From the NCBI RefSeq assembly GCF_021155765.1, contig NC_060118.1, forward strand, positions 6,014,001 to 6,078,000: DNA of 64,000 nt. Direction: 5' to 3'. Source of the stretch: Diprion similis (Eukaryota > Arthropoda > Insecta > Hymenoptera > Diprionidae). A program made the translations under genes and the position numbers. This document shows positions 12,422 through 24,714 of this stretch, one piece after another (the first letter of the stretch is position 1; each line of letters opens with the position of its first letter). Under the pieces are notes generated by a model, which did no database searches, was not told where the DNA came from, and was given only the letters and a program-made list of their open reading frames with translations.

Positions 12422-14700
12422 ATATTCAAGATCCTTACGGCGTGATTTTCGCTGCAGAGGCATCAGATTTTGCTATTTTCATTTGTTTCTGACAAAATTC
12501 AGTAAGGCATGATGTTCAAATTTGAAGTGCAAAATATATTTTACTGCTAACATAAGGATAAGTAATAAATTCAATAGAAAGTAATAAATGTTTTACATAC
12601 AAAAATACCTTGATTTAATCTCCGTAATATGTAAAAATAATTATTAGTAGTCGTGAGTATTGAAAATGTTGTACTGGGAAATAGAGATTGATAGAAGACT
12701 ATAAATGGGTTTAGTTTTTCAATACCAGCTTGACGCTAGACAATCAAAGTGCTACCATCCGCAACGGAAATCTGAAAACCTGGAAATCAAATATTTGGAC
12801 CAAATGGTGATAGCGTGAACAACTAAGCTTTTCATCAATTTTTTTACCGTATTCTAGAAAGCACCAGTTCACAAACGTTTGAAAGAAGTTTTTATCGAAA
12901 GAAATCTGCAAAAATCCGATTTACAATTAACTGTGAGAAGAGTGGTGATTTTTACCGAAGTGTTCATTTAGCTTGCTCGAATTTTTATACATCTCCCGAG
13001 TGACCTTGTAGCTCTCATATATTTTTTCAAGGACCATTACTTTTCTGAGATTTAAACAGAAAACGGAATTTTGGGAATCTCTAATCACGTTTTTTACGGA
13101 ATGTTAATATTTCTAACCGATCGACATTAGAGTGTTGATAGGTTTTTTGAGAGAACTTTCAAACGCGTTTAAATTTGAGACAAATTACTAGAGCATTCAA
13201 TCAAGTGAACTCAAAGTGTGAAATATAAGGGATTTGTAATCATTGTTGTATGCGATAAGTACGCGCAGAAATTATTATTTTCATATCAGGAGTAATAATT
13301 GGGCACGTGACGGTGAATGAATGATAATTTATTGTATAACGAATAATGTTATCTGGACAAATACGTCAACAGGACCTATAACCTCCAGGAAGGTTCTTCA
13401 TTGTGCATTACCTTTATCGAAGTTTTTCGAAAATTATTGGACGAATCCCTTAATAATTCAGTGAGCCCTGATTACAATCGTCGAATACAACGTAGAAAGT
13501 TAACAGCCAAGATGAGGGAAAATAATCGTACGTACAAGGTTCAAATTTAGGATTGCAAAACATTGCATTTGTAATGAGAAACGCAATATTCCAGAATATT
13601 TCTTATTAAAGTTTTATTGTTTATATAATTCAAAACTGAAATTATCAGAACAAGCGCATCAAGAGTATGAAGATGTGATATAAGTGCAGTCTATAAGATT
13701 TGATTCAATGAAAAATGAATTATCTTTTACATTGGGGTCGAAAAAAGTCCGTCTGAAGTAGAGCAGTTCTTCTTTTGATAGTCAGAACCAAGGACTGTTG
13801 TATGAGTATGCTAACTATCAATTTATTCAAGATAACACGGCGCGAGTTCCTTACGAAATTTAAATTTTTATCAAGAAAATGTGTTATTGAACTGACTAAA
13901 AATTTGTTCAAATGTACCTCAATCGTTTTGTTTTAAAAATATGAAATTACTGTATCAGAAAGTACTGTTCTAATTCATATTTTTTGATTATTCATTTTAT
14001 TGAATCGAGGAATTCGCTTGATATCATTTTGACAAACTAAACAAATCGAAATTGTTGAATTGAAGTCATCGTATTTGAAACGAATAAGGAATAAAAGATT
14101 CAAGTGAATGGACTCCAACAAAATCTATTTTGATGTTTCAAGAATTCCTTTTCCTCTGTGTATAATTTCAAAAGCGGTGACACACTAATTGTTACATGAC
14201 GCTAATTTCTCCTTTATGATTTAAGCTCCAGAAAAAGGTAGTCAATCGCAAGCATGATAGTCGCGTCAATTTTTTATATTTGTTCATAATTACTACACGG
14301 CAACGGCTTACAACTTCACATCCTATTACAAGTCCTTCAATTTCAGTGAATCCCGAATGAGGTTACGATATAGCGAATGAGCTATTCGGCCCCGTGTTAT
14401 TCGCCTTTATCGGAACATCTTGAACAATTTGGTGAACGGACAATCTCTCAGGCCTTCATTTTCCACCAATTTTATCAATCGATTACAAAATGGTTACTAG
14501 TAACGGAAATGACGAAACATCGACATATCTCTCCCCATTATTTCTCCTGTGAAAGACTTGCAGGGATCACTTGCAACGGCCTTCCTCAAGTCGAAGGTGA
14601 CATAATAGTGGATAGAAAACGGCCAACTGTGAGAAGGATTATAGGAATCCTTTACTTTTTAGTCAAAGACGGAGAATCGGAAGACCTTTGAAGTGAAAAG
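12422..14700. other. Spacer Gr-a to Gr-b; no gene seen
   Basis: The left part is the Gr-a 3' UTR. An open frame at 14377-14691 ends 10 bp before the Gr-b ATG but matches nothing I know and is not conserved before the other Gr genes, so I regard it as 5' UTR. No relic exon was recognised elsewhere. Confidence 0.5.
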
Positions 14701-17583
14701 ATGATCTTCTCGAAGCCAAAAACCCTTCAAGATACCGTCAAAAAGCTTGGTTACATAAACTGGATCCTAGGTCTCACTGGTTACAACCAACCCAATGGAA
14801 GCAAATGTACGACATTTTTGACGCACCTCTACACGATTATTGTGATCTTTGGAAACTGGTTAACGATATGGGTGTCATGCATGAGGATTGCATTAGATTC
14901 CTATAATGATGGCGTTACAACCTCGGCTGTGATGACGTTTCACATCATTACATTCGTCAACTTTTTCGTCACACTGGTTTCACCATTCTTATGCTGGTTT
15001 CAGAGAAAGGTAATTGCTAATGTGATGATCGATTCATGTTGTGGTGAGTGTACCAGTAATTGACCCTGTCCCAATTATTGACCTTTTTTGGTTGTATCTG
15101 TTTGATCCTTAGTTCGATGATTACCGAAAAATGAATTTGTAGTCTCTAAACCACTAGCAATTGGTTTTAATCATCGAGAAATTCACAATTTGTGAATGTT
15201 TCAATAACTATATAATGACTAACAAACTTACAAGTTGATTATTACTACCGTGGTTTGCAGGCGATGGTCAAATATATGCAGCAAATGTCCATCTTGGACG
15301 ATACTTTTCGAATTGTTTTTGGAAGTGAAAAGAAGTACAGAGAAGTCGACACTCGCTTTACTGTAAAAGTTATCGTCATTTTTTTAGTCACTTTTGCGTT
15401 GGCAATTTATGACTTTATGTCACAGACACCGAAACGGTCTGGATCTCTGATCTATGCTCTAAGCATGACAATGGCTGTTCATTATCCAGTGCTCGTGATC
15501 CTTTTGATGGACTTGAACTTCTATATCAGCTTACGGTAAGAATGAATGCAGAAATTTCTCTCAGATTTATCTAATGATCAATTAGTATACTCTGTAGATA
15601 TCTTCAAGAGAAATTTCGACGTCTGAACAGAGTTTTGAGAGAATTGGTGCAAGAGCTTTCAGGTCTTTGTAACAAGAAGACAGGATTACAGGTTTCTCAG
15701 AACAGTGAAAAAGCGATGAAAATGTACGAAATCAACGCTATCGCAGCAGAAGGTTTTAGTAGGAGAGCATCGTATTTGTTGCGTGAAATTCAGTAAGTTA
15801 CTAAATGAATGATAATTGTCGTAGATTTTTAAACACAGGGTGTTACATCCCAATGAATTTTATTTTTCGATTACACGGCAGTAATTTTTTGATTGTATAA
15901 TCTGAAGTGGGAAATTTTCCTCAGGAAGGCTCATTGGGAGCTTTGCAAATTGACTCGTGAGGTAAACTCCGCCTTTGGATTACAAAATCTCGTATCCATG
16001 GGAATATCTTTTGTTGTTATCATCGGAATGTTGTATATTATTTTTGGGGCTATCTTGATCGTGGGTTTCACCCATGTCGCTAACGCAAACTTGATCTCAG
16101 CGGCTTTCTGGAGTTGGATTTATATCTCGAGGGTTCTTGTTATCAGTCACTCCTGCTGGACAACCAGGGATGAGGTATGTGGAATAATTCGTCGCCGCAG
16201 TAACGGGGAGATCTATTCTTAGTTTTATTCATACAAGTTCTGTATTGATGATGTTTGAGGTGAATTGCAATGCGAGGCTTTCTTGAAGCTTTGACACTGG
16301 TCATTGAAATTTTGAATTTGTTTTACAAACAGAGTTTATGTGTTGAAAGTGAATGATCATGAGATAAAGCGTGTAAGTTATCGGTAATAGTATAGAGATT
16401 TATCTTATTTCAGATACAAAGAACCGGAGACTTTGTTTACGAAATTTTATCACCCCAAGTGCATCACGAATTTCAAAAGCAGGTAAACACTCAAGTCTAA
16501 TGAATACACGCAATGATGACATTTGATGATCAATATTTCTATGCACAAGTGTACAAAAAAGAAGCAACAATTCTGAGTTGTAGTAAATTTTCATTTCAAT
16601 TGAAAATGTTTTCTTTTGTGGAATGAGAAATTTCTGTGTAAAACCCGAACAAACTAGAACGAAGTGAGCAATTTTAATTTTTGAGGATTTTAAAGTTCTA
16701 AAATTGGGTCGATACGCGGGAAACAATCAAGTCAAATTGTACGCAATTCTCTTCAATTGATAAGAATTGAAATTATTAAACATTCGAGATGTTTGAGTTG
16801 TTCGATCGTTTTTACTTACTATAATACTTTGAAATGCTTAGAATACAAGTTGATATTTACTTTAGGTGCATCCGTTACAGTAATAATGTCGATATATTGA
16901 TAGTTGGTACCAAAACCGGCGAATAATTAGAATATATTTAATTTCTCCTTATAGGTTGAACTCTTTTCAATACAGATGATACAGAATTCCGTACAGTTGA
17001 ATGCTTGTGGGTTTTTTACTTTGGATTACAACTTTGTTCAAAGTGTAAGTAAGTTTAATTACATAAGTTAAGTACATATTCATTGCGACCGATTTCTACT
17101 ATATGGAAAGTACTGAGAGAGAACTGAGAGAATGAGATTTCGGTGTTCTTCGTAATTGAAAACCAGATCAGCTGTCATTTCGTCATTTCACCATCAAATC
17201 TCATGGGACTGGGATCAAAATGTGTGTTTTGATGTTTTTTCATGTATTGGATTTAAGTAATAGATGTTAAAAAATTTGTTCAACCCTCTGGCTTTTTAAA
17301 TATATAGGTGAGTTCTGAGAAGGCCCCCCTTAAAAGGGTCAAAACGTTAAGTGATTGACAATATTTTATTGACACCGAGTACCTAGTCTCACAGAATTGG
17401 ATAAGGTCGAGAGAAATGGAAAAAAAAACTTCAATATTAAGATTTAATTTTCATTTTACGTGGTTACAGATGCTGGGGTCTATAGCAACGTATCTGATAA
17501 TCCTAATACAAATGAGTCCTACAGCTGTGAGCAGTCCAGGGCGTGTCACTAGCTCCAATTTTTCCGTCAGTTATACGACTTGA
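14701..17583 (+). CDS. Gustatory receptor Gr-b, intact, with extended C-tail
   Basis: Exons 14701-15009, 15261-15535, 15598-15792, 15925-16174, 16414-16482, 16955-17044 and 17470-17583 give 433 codons with the array's usual phases. The start MIFSKPKTLQDTVKKLGYIN aligns with Gr-a. Exon 4 begins with the motif KAHWELCKLTREVNSAFGLQ, exon 6 contains NACGFFTLDYNFVQS, and exon 7 GSIATYLIILIQMS. After the TM7 signature the protein continues for about 22 Ser/Thr-rich residues, whereas Gr-a stops one residue after QM, so the extracellular C-tail is unusually long. Its last intron carries a fragment of the foldback element found in Gr-c. An AATAAA lies near 17685. It is a receptor of unknown ligand. 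Confidence 0.93.
17131..17230. repeat. Single-arm fragment of the TTAA foldback element
   Basis: About 100 bp in the last intron of Gr-b (AATGAGATTTCGGTGTTCTT to AAAATGTGTGTT) matches the right arm of the large palindrome at 23380-24186 in Gr-c with few differences. Only one arm is present and no TTAA end is visible, so this is a truncated copy. Confidence 0.8.
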
Positions 17584-19333
17584 GCTTGCAGTTCAAAGCT
17601 CCACCACAGTTTATAATTGTTCAGAAGATATGATAATCAACTTGGAGTGATATGTAATCATGTCATTTATTGTCATGTAATTAATAATAAATTGGCGAAC
17701 AATTAATATTCAAAATGATAATTGCTATTGAGCTATTATAGATTCTGATGTATGTAGGAAACGCAGACGATGAGACTTAATCTCTCCACGTCAGTAACGA
17801 AATCGTAAACTTATCGCAGGTTCTCAGTAGAATTAGAAATAATCGGTGCCAAAGACCGGATTAAGTCAGATTTATCTGAAAATAAATTTTCCAATATAAA
17901 CTAAAAATATTAATTAGTCCTTATAGGCACGAAAGTGAAGGTAACAATAATGATTTTGTGGTTTCCGCAATCAGATAAGTCGGACATCTGATTACAATCT
18001 ACAATACTTGCAATACATATATGTGGTACGGGATCCGTGAGAACGTTTGAAAATTTCTGTTCCACATCAAAAGGTGCTGCTGTTTCAATTACAGTATAAA
18101 TTTGCGTTCTTAGATTTATTACGTGAGTATTGGGGTGGTCCTTAGAACAGGTTTACTTAAATTTTATTTTGTCGTACGACGAGTATAAGAGCTTCATATT
18201 CATTCGAACTAGCTTTCAGATTCCAATAGATTCAATTATCTGTATTCGTGCATTGTTTCTCGCAAACAAAGATACTGCTGACTATTTGCATTTGCGGTTG
18301 GGAATTCGCAGGATCCCAACTACTAATTTCAACATCATGCCTAGCCCTGTGTCTTCCGATTCAAGCTTCGAAGAAGTTGAGTTGAAATTGGAAGACGTGT
18401 AAGATGTCGACGTTTTCGTGTTCATAAACATTCTAATTTCACGAGCAATCCTCGAAATTATGAATCATTGCTTGGCTTAATTTCATTCACGGCAGCTCAA
18501 ACGTCTCGAACGAAATAAACTCAGCATCTCACCAATCCAATACGCCGTTGAAATATTCGGATGGAGGCATTTCTGGTTATATCTCAATATTTTTATATTT
18601 GCTTCCAGATATATCCCAAGTCGTCGTTTAAGTTGTGGTAAAATCTGGTTGCGACGGATAGTCAAACCTTGCGAGAGTTGAAACTACTCGGTCTTCCGAA
18701 TGAACCTTTTTCAACCTCTTCTTACCGAAGTACAGGCCTAGTTGAGTCCCAACCATCACACTGTTAGTTGCACCGTCAACAATATTTCACCTCACATAAC
18801 CCTTGATCGATATCTATAGTGTATTACATTCTATTTTTTCAGTCTAATATTTTTCCGAACTGGTAAACTAATTACATTTTAAAGTGGTTACGGATTGTGT
18901 ACATACGACATTGAAATAAAATTACATTCCGGAACTCTACAAAGACCTTCTGAATATCCAGTCCAAATATCTATTTCCCAACAAACCAATGAGACGTTAA
19001 ACAATTTCAAGCCTGAAGCAAAGTTGGTTTTGTCCAAAGCTCCAATTTGTCACTAACGATAAGAAATTGTGCGAATAGAAATAATTTTACTCCAGATATC
19101 GTCACTCATCGAATTCGAATTAACGTCAACTCGTGCACTGAACTCTTTCATTGAAATTTTTCACTCCTAACGTAGACTTCAGACACTACTTTTCACCTCA
19201 CTGTCCTCGAGATTTCATTGAAATGGTGGCGAAACGTTTAAGCATAGTTTCCATCGAGTGAAGAGTACGATAGTGCATTATTTTGTGAAACTATTTGGTG
19301 ATAGTATGCATTCGTGGAGTTTTCTTATTTCAG
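17584..19333. other. Spacer right of Gr-b; unassigned ORF only
   Basis: The left end holds the Gr-b 3' UTR. An open frame at 18130-18402 (90 codons, ending in an acidic EEVELKLEDV tail) is not recognised and has no convincing splice sites. Given the calpain relic to its right, more degraded calpain exons could be hidden here, but I could not identify any. Confidence 0.4.
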
Positions 19334-19402
19334 ACGAAAAGAACCGCGTACTTCATTTACTCGATTGTGCTATTAAAAGTCGATGACGAACTCCATGAGC
19401 AG
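19334..19402 (+). pseudogene. Isolated Gr exon-5 relic
   Basis: A 69-nt block with intact acceptor (TTATTTCAG) and donor (GTAAGC) reads TKRTAYFIYSIVLLKVDDEL and ends HEQ. It has the same length and phase as Gr exon 5 (IQRTGDFVYEIL in Gr-b). No matching exons 1-4, 6 or 7 were found nearby, so this is the remnant of a receptor lost between Gr-b and Gr-c. Confidence 0.68.
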
Positions 19403-19744
19403 GTAAGCACTCTAAAATAAATTGTACGGACGCAATGACCAGACAATGATCGATACTCTATACCCAACGAGGCACTCGAGCCTAAGACTTGGTCTCACGA
19501 AATCCACCATCTGAGCAGAAGGGGAGAACGATATAGCGAGATTCTCTGAATTCTAATATCAGCTGCTGATTATTTAATCTCGTGAATCATGGAGTTCTTC
19601 GACGTGTCAACCATTCATTCAAACGCGTTCAACCCCCATCCTCTCAAACTTCAACTCATTTTTGATGAACTCTATAGCTGTATGTTTGAACCATCGGCTG
19701 AATAATTTTATGTTCCGACATCCTGTTTGAATTAGTTTCACCGA

Positions 19745-20117
19745 TTTTATATCATTTCGAATGACATGCAGCAAAATATTTCGCAACTTTTGATAGTCTT
19801 TGAAGGGCTTATAAACTATGAAGCACTACGGATGAACATCCGCAAGTGGAGAGTAAGAATTTGTGATTTCCGCATCACTACATAACCTCACGTAGTACTT
19901 TGCAGTTTTCTCTAAACGGGATTGAGATTATTGTGACTATTTACAGGATGTGTTCAACGCGTATAGCGCAGATGGTTTAGGCTCCCTTAGAACTTCTGAG
20001 TCAAGGGGGGCCTTGGATAGCGTCGGATACCGAGTGAATGAACAAGTCTTCAAAGCACTTGAAAAAGTAAAGCAGAAGGGCGATTTGGTCAAGAATTTTC
20101 AGTCCTTAATGACTTGA
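19745..20117 (+). pseudogene. Calpain penta-EF-hand C-terminal relic
   Basis: The clear part is 19947-20117. After a TTTACAG acceptor it reads DVFNAYSADGLGSLR and then GALDSVGYRVNEQVFKALEK, ending with a stop. This matches the EF-hand 2/3 region of animal calpains (D.D.SG.L...ELR.AL.SAGY.VN). Just upstream, split by a 94-bp intron with GTAAGA donor at 19853, is a frame reading GLINYEALRMNIRKWR, which matches the calpain segment GkL.feEFk.Lw.dIRkWk. A further TCSKIF-like piece is in another frame, so the region is frameshifted. No catalytic domain is visible. Calcium-binding positions are eroded (Ala and Leu replace Asp/Ser-type ligands). The retained intron argues against a processed retrocopy. 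Confidence 0.66.
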
Positions 20118-20663
20118 AGACCTCCATCTCATTACTGTTCAAAGTATATGATATATAAAGTATGTATCACAAATTGAAATGAAATGAGATGTATTAAAAC
20201 ATTGACTGTTTGCCCACGTTAAAACCTATTCTATACAGCTTAAGCTAATTATTCTCCGTGATGTATGGAAATATGTCTGGATGGTTCATAAATACTGGTG
20301 GAGCGCTATACAGTTATACTTATGCATTTTGTAATTTTTTAGAAACGTTGTCGCGAAGCCCGCGAAGGAATGTTGTTAACCCATCGTCATAATGTAGCGC
20401 GTCACGTTATAGAAACCATCAATTCTGTAGCTCTGCTTCTGCGTTTATCAAAGGATCTTGGGAGATATCATTGAATACCTTAATATTCCTGCGTACTTAA
20501 TCGGCCGTTTTATCAATTATAATTGACTGATTTCCAAAGTGTTTAGATGGTAATCAAGGTAATGAAAAATCGCTCTACACCCAAGGTTCACATTTCGTAC
20601 TTCAGTTTACGACATCTGGCTGAACATAAAGCAAATAAACATCTTTGCCTTTATCAAAACGCC
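20118..20663. other. 5' flank of Gr-c; no gene seen
   Basis: Contains the presumed Gr-c promoter. An in-frame upstream ATG at 20547 would add 39 residues to Gr-c, but no paralogue supports them. Confidence 0.5.
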
Positions 20664-23600
20664 ATGTTTTTCTCAGCGTCAAAAACTTTTATTGACGTGA
20701 TGAGATTACTTGATTATCTAAATTGGTTTATAGGCCTCGCAACTCTCCAGCATTACAATCTAACCAGATGTATGACGTTTTTCACGAATACCTACACCAT
20801 CAATTTTATACTTGGAATCTGGATCATGACTTACTTTGCATGGGATTTGATCACAGAAGCTTCACATTTCCACGGTGCTTCAGCCACTGTTCTTGTCATG
20901 TACAAAACGATCACGTACATCAATTCTTGTGTTACCATCATCTCTCCATTTTCTGTTTGGTTACGGAGAAAGGTAATCATCACAAGCATGACACTACACG
21001 TTGAAGCTTATGTCCAATAATGGATTTATAACCTATTGTCAAGACTGACAAAGTCACATATTTGGGGCTTAGGGATGGTTATGGTTTGGTAATTAACCCC
21101 TCGGAAAAGTTTTACGTGCCTGTATAATAACTAACAGTTTTTATAATTGTGTGCCACAGGCATTGGCTGACTGTTTACAACAAATGACGACCTTGGAACA
21201 TATGTTTCACCATTCCATTGGAGTCAAAAGGGAATACAAATTCATGTACATTCGTCTAGCAAATGCAGTTTTTCTCATTGTTGCAGTCACGGTATGTGTA
21301 ACAATATACGACTTCACACAGGTACCGAAAGACAGCGTATCTCTCATGGAAACTCTCAGTGTCACAATTCTGATACATTATCCGTTGATTGTCACACTTC
21401 TGATGGACTTGAACTTCTGCGTCAAGGCGGGGTAAGTACGGAAAATCTGCATGCTTTGAAAAAAATTTTATAAGATTTTGTAGTGACCTACAGGGTCAGC
21501 TCAGTTGGTAACTATAGTATGCAGTCTTTATCATATCATAATCGGAATATAAAATACTAGATTGTGGTCTATTTTCTCGAAAAGTCTTTTTTATTCCACT
21601 TATTGCAATCGATGCATTAGCCTTATTGTTAAAAGACCACGTAGTCAGACGTTTCCGAGGACTTGCGAAATCTCTCAAGTGATTTGTTCAACTGTGAAAG
21701 CATGTTTCCACGTAATTGACCAACAGCATATCCTGTGCAGATACCTTCGAAGAAAATTCCGAGATTTGAATGCAATTTTGCTAAGATTGGGAGAAATTCT
21801 TTTGACGAATGGTTCCAACAAGAAACGAAAAATTGAAGGACTGTGGGTAGTGCATAAAACTGATAGTCCGCAAACCGAACACTCAAGTCGGGATGTTTCA
21901 GAGTCGTTGAGTGAAATTCGGTGAGTAAAAGTAGTTATAATTCACGACATATTTTATTGAGATTTTCTTTGATGACATCGTATAAAAGTTTTTTATATTC
22001 AGATGATCGTTGCATGCGCAATCAGGTAAGCTTGCAAGTACATATCACTATTTTTCAAATTTTCTCTTCACCACTACTGACAGAATCAGCAGTTTCTGAA
22101 TAGTCGATAATGCGCATGTAATTTCTTGATTAAATATAACAAATTATCGTGGTTCAAGATAAATTCCTCGAATCCAGGAAAGCTTACTCAGAACTCTGTA
22201 AATTGACTCGAACGGTGAACTTTGCCTTTGGAATACAAAATCTATTGTCTATGGGAATATCCTTCATCGTAATTACTGGGATGTTATACACCATTTGCCG
22301 TGCTTTATCATTGGGAGGTCTTACCTATGCCACCGTCCGGAACATAATCTCGGCGACCCTTTGGAGTGTAATTTACATCCTCAAGATTTTGGTGATCAGC
22401 CACATTTGCTGGCGGACTGGCAAGGAGGTATACCGAGGTGTTCAAATTACGTGGAATTATATCCGTTGAAAGAGGCTGGCAATAAGTAAATGAGACGAAT
22501 TGATTCGTTGACAGTATTCGTGAAAACCTTCAATTGTATTGAACTGCAATTTTTGAAAACGAGAAATAAATCTGAAATATTCTCGAAACCACGAATACCA
22601 CTGTACTATAGTGGAGGTTATGAATTCACGCAGCCTGGTGAAAAAATTAATTAAAACTCACGTTTCTGACCAACTTGCCAATAGTCTCGGTCTCTGTCAA
22701 CTTATAAAAATGCCCTGATATTATTGTAATATTATTATAATAAAATTATTTTTCCAGGCACGACGAACCGGGAAGTTGATCTACGATCTGCTGGAATCCA
22801 GAGCAGATAAGAACCTTCAAACGGAGGTATAAACAATCACCGAACGTAAATGTTATTTGGAAATGTCAGCTTTAATTTGTCCCCGGACATTTGCGTTTCG
22901 GAACGAACACGGACGTAGAGAGTTTAATTCATGACTCATATACAAACACGTTATTTATATCCACAGATTGAAGCCTTTTCAGTACAGATCATTCAGCATC
23001 CCATAGAGTTTAGTGCTCATGGATTCTTCACTCTGGATTTCACCCTTGTTCAAGGTGTGAGTATCATTACTGTGTTTGATCTACCAGTCAAAAATGGTGT
23101 CCAACTGCATATGCGCTCAATGATTGAAGCCTATTGGCCGGAGAGATTGTGACGTGGCCACATTTTCGTCTGAAAGACAGCGGTGCAAATTTGATCGAAA
23201 CGGGGTGTGAGGCATCAAACTCTCCTGGGTCAAGTGGTGAATTGAAATTATGCTGTTTTAACGACTCTTAGTAGTCATCAGTCATCAGTTAGACAACAAT
23301 AAGAGTTTACCAAGCCTCCTTGAACTGCCACATTAACTATTTGAGATCACCTTATCCTTAAAATATTCGCATAACCTCCTTAAGGTGCTTATAAAGACCC
23401 GTTGTACACCTCAAAAACGCGGGGAAGCAAAACTCTTATATCACTTAAGCGATCAGAGTAAAACTTGGGCAATTAATGCCTTATTTTGGCAAAAAGTGGA
23501 GCGACTTTTTACTTTTTCAAAATTTGGAAAAAAAATTTACAGATTGGTTAACACCCACAGAAATTGGCCAAATTTTCACAGTTGCATTGAATGGATCGAA

Positions 23601-24714
23601 CTCTCCGGTATGTTGCCACTCGGCGGTGATGAAACACACATTTTGAGCCCAGTTCCGTGAGATTTGATGCTGAAATGACGAAATGGCAGCTGATCTGGTT
23701 TTCGATTACGAAGTACACCGAAATCTCATTTTGGCGACATTTGTTATCGACCTTTCATGCATTCCGGTAATTTTTTACCGACATTACACGCATACATTAC
23801 CGGCATGCGCGTAATGTCGGTAACAAATATCGCCAAAATGAGATTTCGGTGTTCTTCGTAATCGAAAACCAGATCAGCTGCCATTTCGTCATTTCAGCAT
23901 CAAATCTCACGGGACTGGGCTCAAAATGTGTGTTGCATCACCGCCGAGTGGCATCATACCGGAAAGGTCGATCCATTCAGTGCAATTGTGAAAATTTGGT
24001 CAATTTCTGTGAGTGGTAACCAATCTGTAAAATTTTTTCAAAATTTTAAAAAAGTAAAAAGACGCTTCACTTTTTGCCAAAATAAGGCATTAACTGCCCA
24101 AGATTCACTCTGATCGCTTGAGCGGTATAGGAGTTTTGCATCCCCGCGTTTTCGAGGTGTACAACGCGTCTTTATAAGCACCTTAACATCCATAATCCGC
24201 GTTTGACAGCTGAAGCTTGAGGTTATCAGTCTGCATGAACATTAGAAAAGGCTCGTACTGGTGCAGTCAGCCGCTCGATTTGGTACAGTTCACTTTTTTT
24301 CTCGATATACTACATAACTATGATCGATGACTGTACGCTTATGGACTGCTTGGAATGAACTTTAGGTCAAAGCATCAACGAAGGTGAAGTTGAGCAGATT
24401 AAAATTGGTCTGACTAGCACTTTATGGGCATGGCACGTAGTCACGTCCAATTCAGCGATGCATGTAACTTAGTTCACTGTAGTACCTGTACAAAAACTTG
24501 CAGGACTAGCAGAAGGAACGTCTTGGACGTTCTGATATTGAATTCACGTTCAGTGGATTGTGTGTTTAACCCTTACTCGGCACACTTCACGGGTGCTACT
24601 AAATTTGGAGGTATTTTATTAAATGGCTTATTATTTTATTTACAGATGATTGGATCCATATCAACGTATCTGGTGATCCTTATGCAGTTGAGTCCTTCCA
24701 ATGGTCAAACCTAA
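20664..24714 (+). CDS. Gustatory receptor Gr-c, intact, last exon 1.6 kb away
   Basis: Exons 20664-20972, 21160-21431, 21741-21920, 22178-22427, 22758-22826, 22967-23056 and 24646-24714 join to 412 codons. I chose the ATG at 20664 (MFFSASKTFIDVMRLLDYLN) because it aligns with all paralogues. Exon 4 reads AYSELCKLTRTVNFAFGIQ after the junction, exon 6 contains SAHGFFTLDFTLVQG, and exon 7 GSISTYLVILMQLS. The last intron is 1589 bp, against 71-425 bp in Gr-a and Gr-b, because it hosts a palindromic transposable element. Correct expression therefore requires splicing across a potential hairpin of about 800 bp. The coding exons show no damage, so the gene is probably functional. Confidence 0.91.
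23380..24186. mobile_element. Long palindromic (foldback) element with TTAA ends, in Gr-c intron 6
   Basis: The left end TTAAGGTGCTTATAAAGA is mirrored by TCTTTATAAGCACCTTAA at the right end. The arms remain similar inward for about 370 bp; for example GAGATTTCGGTGTTCTTCGT near 23838 in the right arm pairs with its inverse near 23720 in the left arm. The centre, near 23790, holds a second small palindrome (TTACCGACATTAC and inverse). TTAA at both ends fits the target preference of piggyBac-type elements. There is no transposase, so it is non-autonomous. Confidence 0.82.

Noticed and set aside
14377-14691. 104-codon ORF just before Gr-b
   Set aside because: No recognisable family, not conserved before other Gr genes, and it ends 10 bp from the Gr-b ATG; treated as leader sequence.
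18130-18402. 90-codon ORF as a calpain domain or receptor exon
   Set aside because: No motif match on inspection and no supporting splice sites; left unassigned.
20547-20663. Upstream in-frame ATG extending Gr-c by 39 residues
   Set aside because: All paralogues start at the Met before the F-S/E-x-x-K(T/S) segment; the extension has no counterpart and reads like 5' UTR.
23385-24113. ORFs of 91 and 61 codons inside the Gr-c palindrome
   Set aside because: They lie on the arms of the foldback element and show no transposase or other domain.
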